Source: Candidatus Krumholzibacteriia bacterium (lineage in GTDB: Bacteria > Krumholzibacteriota > Krumholzibacteriia > LZORAL124-64-63). From it: a stretch of 7,472 nt of DNA. The notes beneath the pieces were generated by a model. The model ran no database searches. It was not told the origin of the DNA and saw nothing but the letters and a program-made list of their open reading frames with translations. How positions within the stretch are numbered: position 1 is the stretch's first letter; each line of letters opens with the position of its first letter. Shown here piece after piece: positions 1 through 6,929 of this stretch. The position numbers and the translations under genes are program-made. The stretch is taken from NCBI GenBank assembly GCA_027056825.1, contig JALUJS010000697.1:6685-14156 (forward strand). Direction: 5' to 3'.

Positions 1-70
1 CTGAATCGATCCTGGAAGCCCTTCCGAAAAGGCCGGATTTTGTGAAGGGGTTTTGGGGGATGGTTGTGGA
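1..70. other. Window-edge intergenic sequence
   Basis: This short stretch lies downstream of the exported-protein gene. No coding region on either strand runs convincingly into it. It contains a 4-bp inverted repeat (TCCG / CGGA, about 23-38) followed on the plus strand by TTTTG. The stem is too short to call a terminator. I see no other signal. Confidence 0.5.
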
Positions 71-1795
71 TCAGCGGAGATAGACAAGGCGGCGGGTCAC
101 ACTCAAACCGTCGAGCTGGAACTTGCACAGGTAGGGGCCCGAGGCCACGGGCCGGCCGAAGTTGTCCGTGCCGTCCCACTGGACGATGAACTCCCCCGGG
201 CCGCGGCGGCCGGCAAAAAGGGTGCGGAGTTCCTGGCCGTTGAGATTGTACACCCTTACCGAAACCGTGGGCTCCCCGTCGGTCCAGGGCAGGCGCAGGG
301 TGGTCTTGTCCGGCCCGGCCTCACGCGCGTCCGGCGAATCCTGGCTGTCCGGGGTCGCGAAGGCTTCTTCGGCGGTGGCGGGAACGCGGCAGCTGATCTG
401 GCAGCGGTCCCGGAAGGGGTTGGGCCAGCCCAGCATGAGATCCGGGGACAGGACCAGCCCTTCCGGGGTCTCCCCGGCCTCGCGTTCCTGTTCATCCGGT
501 GTCTCGGGCTCCAGGATAGTCAGTTCGCCGCTCCATTTCTGTCCGTCCAGACCACGTGCCCCCAGGCGGCACGTGCTTCCCGGCGCCCGACCCTGCAGCA
601 CCGACGGTTCTGCGCCGAAGGTGAAGATCATCTGCAGATCCCCGTCGTCAGCCAGGACTTCGGGGACGGCCGCCCAGAAGGGGGTCGGCAGGGGCCTGCC
701 ACGCAAAAGATCCTGGTAGGTGAACGCAGGGGTCACCGGGAGGGTCCGGCGCGTGGACCCGAAGATCAGCGTCAGGGACTCGCAACCCTCGAGGTTTTCA
801 CCCTCGACAGCCAGGGACGACGGGTCCGGAAGGCGCCCGGTCCCCGTCGGGAGCGACAAGGTCAGCTCCGCGACACCGTCGGCGGTCAGGCGCCAGGCGC
901 CCGAACCCGCGGCGGCCGACGCCGGAATCGCCGGAACGGCCATCCAGGGTTCGCGCTTGCCCGTCAGGGGATCGGTGACCCCCCGTTGCACGTCCAGGGC
1001 GGCGCCCAAGCCGGCGATCAAACGGCTCCAGGATGCGGCCGTCACCAGGGCCAGGTCGGTGGGTTCGACACCTACCTTGACGGCGAGCCGTCCCAGGCCT
1101 TCGGGGGAGGGTTCCGGTCCCCGCAACGGCAGGATTCCCAGCCAGGTCTCCTGTCCGGACGCTGTGCGGGAAACCGTCAGCCACGCCGACATGGTGACGG
1201 CCCGGTAGCGGCGGCCCGAGACCCGGACCGGAACATCCATCTCCACGGGAATCCAGGGCAAGGGGCTGGTCAGGGTGCGGGCGACCGGAATGGCGCTTTG
1301 CAGGGACATGAAGAGGATGGGCTTCAGGTAGTCGTAGGACCAGGAACGGAATTCAGCGTGTACGGCCTCCGGCCCGCCGTCCCATACCGCCATGCGGTCG
1401 CCGATGGCGGCGAAATCCTCGTCCACCAGGCCGTCGCCGTCGTTGTCCCGGCCGTCGAGCCGATCCTCGTCCACCAGACCGTCACGGTCGTCATCGGCGC
1501 CGGGCGAGAAACCGCGCAACCCGTGTTCGGCCCCTTCGGCGGTGAGGGCCAGGAAACCCCGGGGGGCGGGACGGATCCCGTGGCCTCGCGGCGCGCCCCC
1601 CAGTCCCAGCAACTCCAGGGGGCCCGTATCGGTGAGTAGGGACACCGCGCCCGTGCGATCCACGGCCACACCCAGATCGGAAGTTAGGGAAAATTCGACC
1701 CTGTCGGTGGCGGCCCGTGCCGGACCGGCCAGAACCGTGGCGGCCACGACCAGCAGCCCGGCCACCAGCAGCACCGAGAGGAAAATCCTGCGCAT
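71..1795 (-). CDS. Exported protein of unknown function with Asp-rich Ca-binding-type repeats and C-terminal FlgD-Ig/T9SS-like domain
   Basis: The product is 574 residues and I do not recognise the full-length family. Residues 1-28 form a typical Sec signal peptide: MRR, a hydrophobic core rich in Leu, Val and Ala, then a PARA-A cleavage site. There is no lipobox cysteine, so it is not a lipoprotein. Residues 101-127 carry two 16-residue Asp-rich units (DDDRDGLVDED and DNDGDGLVDED), resembling thrombospondin type 3/EF-hand-like calcium loops. Residues about 130-430 are unrecognised and probably beta-rich. An acidic Glu/Pro linker (about 428-448) leads to a C-terminal beta domain (about 449-574) with the landmarks WPNPF, VYNLNGQELRTL, WDGTDNFGRPVASGPY and a basic end, VTRRLVYLR. 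This pattern matches FlgD-Ig-like and type IX secretion sorting domains common in FCB-group bacteria. Inference: a surface or secreted protein possibly anchored or sorted by its C-terminus. An alternative ATG at 1813 adds six residues, but the Shine-Dalgarno favours 1795. The gene stands alone after the gyrA terminator. Confidence 0.82.
   Translation of the reverse strand: MRRIFLSVLLVAGLLVVAATVLAGPARAATDRVEFSLTSDLGVAVDRTGAVSLLTDTGPLELLGLGGAPRGHGIRPAPRGFLALTAEGAEHGLRGFSPGADDDRDGLVDEDRLDGRDNDGDGLVDEDFAAIGDRMAVWDGGPEAVHAEFRSWSYDYLKPILFMSLQSAIPVARTLTSPLPWIPVEMDVPVRVSGRRYRAVTMSAWLTVSRTASGQETWLGILPLRGPEPSPEGLGRLAVKVGVEPTDLALVTAASWSRLIAGLGAALDVQRGVTDPLTGKREPWMAVPAIPASAAAGSGAWRLTADGVAELTLSLPTGTGRLPDPSSLAVEGENLEGCESLTLIFGSTRRTLPVTPAFTYQDLLRGRPLPTPFWAAVPEVLADDGDLQMIFTFGAEPSVLQGRAPGSTCRLGARGLDGQKWSGELTILEPETPDEQEREAGETPEGLVLSPDLMLGWPNPFRDRCQISCRVPATAEEAFATPDSQDSPDAREAGPDKTTLRLPWTDGEPTVSVRVYNLNGQELRTLFAGRRGPGEFIVQWDGTDNFGRPVASGPYLCKFQLDGLSVTRRLVYLR
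1415..1495 (-). repeat. Tandem Asp-rich calcium-binding-type repeat inside the exported protein
   Basis: Two in-frame units of 16 codons encode DxDxDGLVDED-type loops. At DNA level, 1416-1447 and 1464-1495 match at 27 of 32 bases with a period of 48. The alternating Asp residues followed by Gly and then a hydrophobic residue fit thrombospondin type 3 or dockerin-like Ca2+ loops. Calcium binding is inferred from this spacing, not shown. Confidence 0.7.
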
Positions 1796-1802
1796 GTGGA
1801 CG

Positions 1803-1807
1803 CCCTT
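1803..1807 (-). promoter_or_regulatory. Ribosome binding site deciding the start at 1795
   Basis: The minus strand reads AAGGG seven bases upstream of the ATG at 1795. The upstream in-frame ATG at 1813 is preceded only by CAGG two bases away, which is too close to work well. Starting at 1795 also gives a compact signal peptide beginning MRR. This supports the second ATG as the true start. Confidence 0.6.
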
Positions 1808-1927
1808 GTTCATGACCTGATACTAGCGGCCCCCGCCGGGGCCGGGCAAACGCCGAAATCGAGGCCGGAAATCCAACTGGTAAAAACCCGCTGCCATTGT
1901 GCAGGTTCCGGGTCCGGTTGGCTGTCC

Positions 1928-1963
1928 GGAAAAGCAGAACGGGCCGGGGAGACTCCCGGCCCG
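1928..1963 (-). terminator. Rho-independent terminator after gyrA
   Basis: Bases 1940-1948 (cgggccggg) and 1955-1963 (cccggcccg) form a perfect 9-bp stem, all G-C pairs, with a 6-base loop. Read on the minus strand, the hairpin is followed at once by TTCTGCTTTT, an interrupted T-rich tail. It begins 34 bases past the gyrA stop codon, so it most likely ends the recF-dciA-gyrB-gyrA transcript. The broken T-run suggests efficiency may be less than complete, so some read-through into the next gene is possible. Confidence 0.75.
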
Positions 1964-1997
1964 CGAGGGAAGACCTATCCTGGTTGTCCGTAAGGTG

Positions 1998-4541
1998 TTA
2001 CGCGTCAACCGATTCCTCGGCTTCCGGTTCGTTTTCAGCCATGGCCTCCCGCGTGATCCGGGCGATGGACCCCACCAGATCCCCGTTCTTGAGATTGATG
2101 ATGCGCACTCCCTGGGTGTTGCGTCCCTGGCTGGAGACATCGTCCAGGTTGATGCGGATCATGGTGCCCTGACGGGTGATGACCATGAGCTGTTCGCCGG
2201 GCAAGACGTCCCGAATACCCATCAGGGGGCCGTTGCGCTCGGTGCACTTGATGGTGATCAGGCCCTTGCCGCCGCGGTTCTGGGGCCGGTACTCGTTCAC
2301 CGGGGTGCGCTTGCCGTACCCGTTGGCGGTGATCGAGAGCAGGGCGCTGGTGTCCTCCTCGGGGTTCACAACCACCATGCCCACGACCTCCTCCCCTTCG
2401 CCCAGGGCGATGCCGCGCACCCCGCGCGCGGTCCGGCCCATGCTGCGCACCTGTTCCTCCGGGAAGCGGATGGCCATGCCGTTGCTGGCGGCCATGATGA
2501 TGTGTCCGTTGCCGTCGGTCTCGCGTACCGACACCAGGTGCTCCCCCTCGACCAGGGTGATGGCGCGGATGCCCGCCTGGCGCGGCCGCGAAAAATCCTT
2601 CAGGGGCGTGCGCTTGACGACGCCCTTGTTGGTGGCGAAGGCCAGGAAGCGTCCCTCGCTGAATTCCTTGACCGGCACCACGGCGTGGATCTTGTCGCCC
2701 GGCTGGATCTGGATGAGGTTGACCAGGGGCTTGCCCTTGGAGGTCCGGCCGGCCTTGGGAATACGGTGGACCTTCAGCCAGTAGAGCTGCCCGCCCTCGG
2801 TCAGCACCAGCAGGTAGGAATGGGTGGAGGCGATGAAGAGATTGTCGACGAAATCCTCGTCTTTGGTCCCCATGGCCGTGATGCCCTTGCCGCCGCGACC
2901 CTGGGCGCGGTAGGTGTCCAGGGGGATGCGCTTGGCGTACCCCTGGTTGCTGAGGGTCACCACCATGGGCTCGTCGGCGATCAGGTCCTCCAGGTCGATC
3001 TCGCCTTCGTCCTCGACGATGGTGGTGCGGCGCGGGTCCGCGTAGGCCTCGCGCATGGCGCGGATCTCGTCGCGGATGATGTCCAGCACCAGGTTGCGGT
3101 CCGCCAGGATGGCCTTCAGCTCGGCGATGCGCTTGACCAGGGCCTGGTATTCATCCTCGATCTTCTGGCGCTCCAGTCCGGTCAGGCGGGCCAACCTCAT
3201 ATCCAGGATGGCCTGGGCCTGGACCTCGGACAGGCCGAAGCGCTCCATGAGCGCGGCGCGGGCCACGTCGGTGGACTCGCTGCTTTTGATGAGTTCGACG
3301 ATGGCGTCGATGTTGTCCAGGGCGATGCGATAGCCCTCGAGGATGTGGGCGCGTTCCTCGGCCTTGCGCAGCTCGTAGCGCGTCCGGCGGACCACCACTT
3401 CCTCGCGGAAGGCCAGGAACTCCTGCATGGTCTGCACGAGGTTCATGACCCGGGGCTGGTTGTTCACCAGCGCGAGGTTGATCACGCCGAAGGTGGTCTG
3501 CATCAGCGTGTGGGCGAAGAGCTTGTTCAGCACCACCTGCGGGAAGGCGTCCTTCTTGAGCATGATCACGATGCGCATGCCCTCGCGGTCGCTCTCGTCG
3601 CGCAGGTCGCTGATGCCCTCGATCACGCCGCCGCGCACCAGCCCGGCGATCTTCTCGATGAGGGAGGACTTGTTCACCTGGTAGGGGATCTCGCTGACGA
3701 TGATGCGGCTGCGCCCGTTGTCCAGCAGTTCGATGTCGGTACGGGCGCGCACCACCACGCGGCCGCGGCCGGTGGTGACGTAGTCGTAGATGCCCTTGCG
3801 GCCGTGGATCACGCCGCCGGTGGGAAAGTCCGGTCCCTCCACGAACTCCAGGATCTCGTGCGGCTCCATGTCCGGCCTGTCCAGGACCGCCAGCAGGCCG
3901 TCGCAGATCTCGCCCAGGTTGTGGGGCGGGATCTTGGTGGCCATGCCCACCGCGATGCCGTCGGCGCCGTTGACCAGCAGGTTGGGCACGCGGGCGGGCA
4001 TGACCGAGGGCATCATGCGCGAGCCGTCGTAGTTGGGCACGAAGTCGACGGTTTCCTTGTCCAGGTCCGCCATCAGTTCGGTGGCGAATTTGGTCAGGCG
4101 CGCCTCGGTGTACCTTTCGGCCGCCGCGCTGTCCCCGTCCACCGATCCGAAGTTGCCCTGCCCGTCGACCAGCGGGTAGCGCAGGCTGAAGTCCTGCGCC
4201 ATGCGCACCAGCGTGTCGTACACCGCGGTGGTGCCGTGCGGGTGGTAGTTGCCCGTGGTGTCGCCGGTGATCTTGGCGGACTTGCGGTAGGGCCGGCCCG
4301 GCTGCAGGTTCAGGTCGTTCATGGCCATGAGCACGCGCCGGTGCACCGGCTTCAGCCCGTCGCGCACGTCGGGCAGCGCTCGGCTGATGATCACGCTCAT
4401 GGAGTATTCGATGTAGGAGGTGCGCATCTTGTCGGCGATGCCCACGTCCAGGATCGTCTCGCCCGTGCTGGGCTGCGGGGTTCCGTCGGGGACGATATCG
4501 TCCCGGTCCCTCGGATGGTCGTTGCGTGTTTCGTCCGCCAT
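1998..4541 (-). CDS. gyrA: DNA gyrase subunit A
   Basis: This is the breakage-reunion subunit of the A2B2 type II topoisomerase that introduces negative supercoils using ATP. The product is 847 residues, within the normal GyrA range. After a polar leader (1-28), the winged-helix core opens at ILDVGIADKMRTSYIEYSM. The catalytic tyrosine is Y144 in AAERYTEARL (E. coli Y122). The quinolone-determining stretch NYHPHGTTAVYD covers 98-109, with T105 and D109 aligned to E. coli S83 and D87. The tower and coiled-coil arms follow (about 190-500). The C-terminal pinwheel shows six repeats (about 527-830). The GyrA box QGRGGKG at 547-553 marks gyrase rather than ParC, and a box-like QNRGGKG recurs at 754-760. 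The tail is acidic. The start at 4541 has GAGG six bases upstream and lies 22 bases after the gyrB stop. A longer in-frame reading back to 4640 would overlap gyrB and adds non-family residues. Confidence 0.98.
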   Translation of the reverse strand: MADETRNDHPRDRDDIVPDGTPQPSTGETILDVGIADKMRTSYIEYSMSVIISRALPDVRDGLKPVHRRVLMAMNDLNLQPGRPYRKSAKITGDTTGNYHPHGTTAVYDTLVRMAQDFSLRYPLVDGQGNFGSVDGDSAAAERYTEARLTKFATELMADLDKETVDFVPNYDGSRMMPSVMPARVPNLLVNGADGIAVGMATKIPPHNLGEICDGLLAVLDRPDMEPHEILEFVEGPDFPTGGVIHGRKGIYDYVTTGRGRVVVRARTDIELLDNGRSRIIVSEIPYQVNKSSLIEKIAGLVRGGVIEGISDLRDESDREGMRIVIMLKKDAFPQVVLNKLFAHTLMQTTFGVINLALVNNQPRVMNLVQTMQEFLAFREEVVVRRTRYELRKAEERAHILEGYRIALDNIDAIVELIKSSESTDVARAALMERFGLSEVQAQAILDMRLARLTGLERQKIEDEYQALVKRIAELKAILADRNLVLDIIRDEIRAMREAYADPRRTTIVEDEGEIDLEDLIADEPMVVTLSNQGYAKRIPLDTYRAQGRGGKGITAMGTKDEDFVDNLFIASTHSYLLVLTEGGQLYWLKVHRIPKAGRTSKGKPLVNLIQIQPGDKIHAVVPVKEFSEGRFLAFATNKGVVKRTPLKDFSRPRQAGIRAITLVEGEHLVSVRETDGNGHIIMAASNGMAIRFPEEQVRSMGRTARGVRGIALGEGEEVVGMVVVNPEEDTSALLSITANGYGKRTPVNEYRPQNRGGKGLITIKCTERNGPLMGIRDVLPGEQLMVITRQGTMIRINLDDVSSQGRNTQGVRIINLKNGDLVGSIARITREAMAENEPEAEESVDA

Positions 4542-4563
4542 GAATCGCCTCGGTTGAGTTGGT

Positions 4564-6522
4564 TCAGATGTCCAGGTTCGCCAGGTCGATCTGGGCCGCG
4601 TTCTCCTCGATGAAGCGGCGCCGGGGCTCGACCTCGTCACCCATCAGGGTGGTGAAGATGTGGTCCGCCTCGGCGGCGTCGTCGATGGACACCCGGGTCA
4701 TGGTGCGGGAATCGGGGTTCATGGTCGTTTCCCACAGCTGCTCGGGGTTCATCTCGCCCAGGCCCTTGTATCGCTGCACGTAGACGTTCTTCTCGCCCAT
4801 CTCCGCCAGCAGCCGGTCCTTCTCCTCGTCCGAGTGGGCGTACACCTCGACCTTGCCCTTCTTCAGCCGGTACAGCGGGGGCTCGGCGATGTACATGTGC
4901 CCGTTCTCGATGATCTCCCGGAAGTGCCGGAAGAAGAGCGTCAGGATCAGCGTGCGGATGTGGCTGCCGTCCACGTCGGCGTCGGTCATGATGATGACCT
5001 TGTGGTAGCGCAGCTTGGAGATGTCGAAGATCCCCGCGCCCACGCCGGTGCCCAGGGCGGTGATGATGGTCTTGATCTCCTCGTTGCCCAGCATCTTGTC
5101 CAGGCGGGCCTTCTCCACGTTCAGGATCTTGCCCTTCAGCGGCAGGATGGCCTGGAAGCGGCGGTCGCGGCCCTGCTTGGCCGAGCCGCCGGCGCTGTCG
5201 CCCTCCACCAGGTAGATCTCGCATTCGGAGGGATCGCGGCTGGAGCAGTCGGCCAGCTTGCCCGGCAGGGCCGCCGAATCGAGGGCCGACTTGCGCCGGG
5301 TCAGGTCGCGCGCCCTACGCGCCGCCTCGCGGCCCTGGGCCGCGGCGATGCACTTGCCGACGATCTTCTTGGCCTCGCGCGGGTGCTCGTCCAGGTACTG
5401 CGCCAGGTGGGAATTGACCAGGGCCTCGACCTGTCCCTTGACCTCGGTGTTGCCCAGCTTGGTCTTGGTCTGACCCTCGAACTGGGGATCGGGGATCCGC
5501 ACCGCGATGATGGCCGTCAGGCCTTCGCGCACGTCGTCGCCCGTCAGGCCCTTCATGTCCTTCTTCATCAGGCCCGAACTGTTGGCGTACGCGTTCAGGG
5601 TGCGGGTCAGGCCGGCGCGGAACCCGGACAGGTGGCTGCCGCCCTCGGTGGTGTTGATGTTGTTGGCGAAGGTGAACAGCGCCTCGCTGTACCCGTCGTT
5701 GTAGTCCATGGCGATCTCCACCTGGATCCCGTCCTTCTCGCCCGTGAAGTAGATGGGCTCGGGACAGATCACCTGGCGGCTCTCGTTCAGCCAGCGGACA
5801 TACTCGACGATGCCCCCTTCGAAATGGAAACTCTCCTCGCGGATCTCCTCGGCGCGCTCGTCGCGGATGGTCACGCGCACGCCCTTGTTCAGGAAGGCCA
5901 GCTCCCGCAGGCGGCCGCGCAGGGTCTCGTAGGCGTACACCGTCTCGGGGAAGATCTCGCGGTCCGGCTTGAAGGTGATGGTGGTGCCGGTTTCGCCCGG
6001 CGGACAGGACCCGACCTCGCGCATCTCGCCGGTCTTGTTGCCGCGCGCGAACTCCATGGTGTAGCAGCGGCCGCCCCGCCGCACGTCGGCCCGCAGCCAT
6101 TCCGAAAGGGCGTTGACGCAGCTGACGCCCACCCCGTGCAGTCCGCCGGAAACCTTGTAGCTGCCGTGGTCGAACTTGCCGCCGGCGTGCAGGCTGGTCA
6201 GGACGACCTCGAGGGCGGGCTTCCCTTCGGTCTTGTGCATGTCCACAGGGATGCCGCGGCCGTTGTCGGTGACGCTGATGATGTCGTCCTTGCCGATGAC
6301 CACGACGATCTCGTCGCAGTAGCCGGCCATGGCCTCGTCGATGGAGTTGTCCACGACCTCGTAGACGAGGTGGTGCAAGCCGCGCACGCCGGTGTCGCCG
6401 ATGTACATGGCCGGCCGCTTGCGCACCGCCTCCAGGCCCTTGAGCACCTGGATGCCCTGGGCCGTGTACTCTCCGCCTGCGGCTCCGGCCGCCTGTTGTT
6501 CCTGCCTGGCTTCTTCGGTCAT
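4564..6522 (-). CDS. gyrB: DNA gyrase subunit B
   Basis: This is the ATPase subunit of gyrase, which closes as an N-gate on a transported duplex and supplies the metal-binding TOPRIM half of the cleavage site. The product is 652 residues, the short form lacking the roughly 165-residue insert of E. coli GyrB. GHKL ATPase features: E55 (general base) and N59 in YEVVDNSIDEA, D86 in TDNGRGIP, the glycine-rich GGLHGVGVS at 126-134, and the QTK loop Q351-K353. TOPRIM features: E440 in LVEGDSAGGSAKQGR, and D514/D516/D518 in MTDADVDGSHIRT. D442 and K463 align with E. coli D426 and K447, so the usual quinolone-related GyrB residues are unchanged. The C-terminal motif YKGLGEMNPEQLWETTM is intact. The start at 6522 has AAAGGA 12 bases upstream, a slightly long spacing. 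The gene sits 37 bases after the DciA-like gene and 22 before gyrA. ParE is unlikely given the recF/gyrA context. Confidence 0.98.
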   Translation of the reverse strand: MTEEARQEQQAAGAAGGEYTAQGIQVLKGLEAVRKRPAMYIGDTGVRGLHHLVYEVVDNSIDEAMAGYCDEIVVVIGKDDIISVTDNGRGIPVDMHKTEGKPALEVVLTSLHAGGKFDHGSYKVSGGLHGVGVSCVNALSEWLRADVRRGGRCYTMEFARGNKTGEMREVGSCPPGETGTTITFKPDREIFPETVYAYETLRGRLRELAFLNKGVRVTIRDERAEEIREESFHFEGGIVEYVRWLNESRQVICPEPIYFTGEKDGIQVEIAMDYNDGYSEALFTFANNINTTEGGSHLSGFRAGLTRTLNAYANSSGLMKKDMKGLTGDDVREGLTAIIAVRIPDPQFEGQTKTKLGNTEVKGQVEALVNSHLAQYLDEHPREAKKIVGKCIAAAQGREAARRARDLTRRKSALDSAALPGKLADCSSRDPSECEIYLVEGDSAGGSAKQGRDRRFQAILPLKGKILNVEKARLDKMLGNEEIKTIITALGTGVGAGIFDISKLRYHKVIIMTDADVDGSHIRTLILTLFFRHFREIIENGHMYIAEPPLYRLKKGKVEVYAHSDEEKDRLLAEMGEKNVYVQRYKGLGEMNPEQLWETTMNPDSRTMTRVSIDDAAEADHIFTTLMGDEVEPRRRFIEENAAQIDLANLDI

Positions 6523-6559
6523 GGGATAGCCGTTTCCTTTGTCCGCTTCGGGTGTCGAA

Positions 6560-6907
6560 TCAGCGTCGCCGGTTCTTCCGGGCGCGGGGCCGCTCCGTCC
6601 ATCGCAATTCCCGGACCGGCCGTTCGGGCCGCCGCTCGTTGAGGGCGGCCAGGATGCGGTCGGCCAGCATGTTGACCTCCTGCCGCCACGCGCCGTGGTC
6701 CGCGGTCAGGATCACCGCGTCGTCCTCGATGTCCAGCGCCTGCACATGCGCGGCGATGTCCGGGCCGACGACGTCCTCCCAGTGCGCGAGGATCCTGCGG
6801 GAAGCGACCTTCTCTTCCAGGCCCAGGCTGCGCAGGGCTTCGCCCACGGCCCCGGCGATGGGCCGGAGTCCGCCCGGATGTCTGCGCTCGGATCCGGAAG
6901 AGGTCAT
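6560..6907 (-). CDS. dciA: DUF721/DciA-like protein (probable replicative helicase partner)
   Basis: This is a small protein of 115 residues in the recF-gyrB gap, a usual position for DUF721 genes. The family core is visible: RPIAGAVGEALRSLGLEEKVASR, then the hallmark HWEDVVGPDIAAH (about 42-54), a beta stretch DDAVILTADHGAWRQEV (about 62-78), and a helix NMLADRILAALNE. The C-terminus (RPRARKNRRR) is strongly basic and could contact DNA. Known of the family: DciA binds the replicative helicase DnaB and helps load it in the many bacteria lacking DnaC/DnaI loaders. That role here is inferred from sequence style and context. The start at 6907 lies 22 bases after the recF stop and has a weak GGGA upstream. 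A longer in-frame reading to 7144 would overlap recF and adds low-complexity residues, so it is rejected. Close coupling to recF suggests cotranscription and perhaps translational coupling. Confidence 0.8.
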   Translation of the reverse strand: MTSSGSERRHPGGLRPIAGAVGEALRSLGLEEKVASRRILAHWEDVVGPDIAAHVQALDIEDDAVILTADHGAWRQEVNMLADRILAALNERRPERPVRELRWTERPRARKNRRR

Positions 6908-6929
6908 GGCGTCCCGTCTGGAATGTCGG

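Noticed and set aside
23..42. Possible terminator on the plus strand (TCCG / CGGA followed by TTTTG)
   Set aside because: A 4-bp stem with a 7-base loop is too weak, and no plus-strand gene leads into it.
53..1639. A 528-codon open frame on the plus strand opposite the exported-protein gene
   Set aside because: Its product is low-complexity (Gly, Arg, Gln, Ala-rich) with no signal peptide or domain. The minus-strand product has a signal peptide and a recognisable C-terminal domain.
1827..1844. GC hairpin (cggcccc / ggggccg, 4-base loop) upstream of the exported-protein gene
   Set aside because: There is no T-run on either side, so it is not a convincing terminator. A 7-bp G/C palindrome is not surprising in this base composition.
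1820..1849. Possible promoter for the exported-protein gene (minus strand TTGCCC, 18 bases, TAGTAT)
   Set aside because: Both boxes are weak matches, and the spacer is nearly all G/C and forms a 7-bp hairpin (1827-1844). It would place a transcript start near 1813, consistent with the chosen ATG, but the evidence is too thin to call.
1899..4613. A 904-codon open frame on the plus strand opposite gyrA
   Set aside because: It is a shadow of high-G+C coding sequence on the other strand. Its translation is rich in His, Val, Asp and Gly with no recognisable domain, while the minus strand encodes an intact GyrA.
4660..6642. A 660-codon open frame on the plus strand opposite gyrB
   Set aside because: Same antisense artefact: compositionally biased translation with no motif, opposite an intact GyrB.
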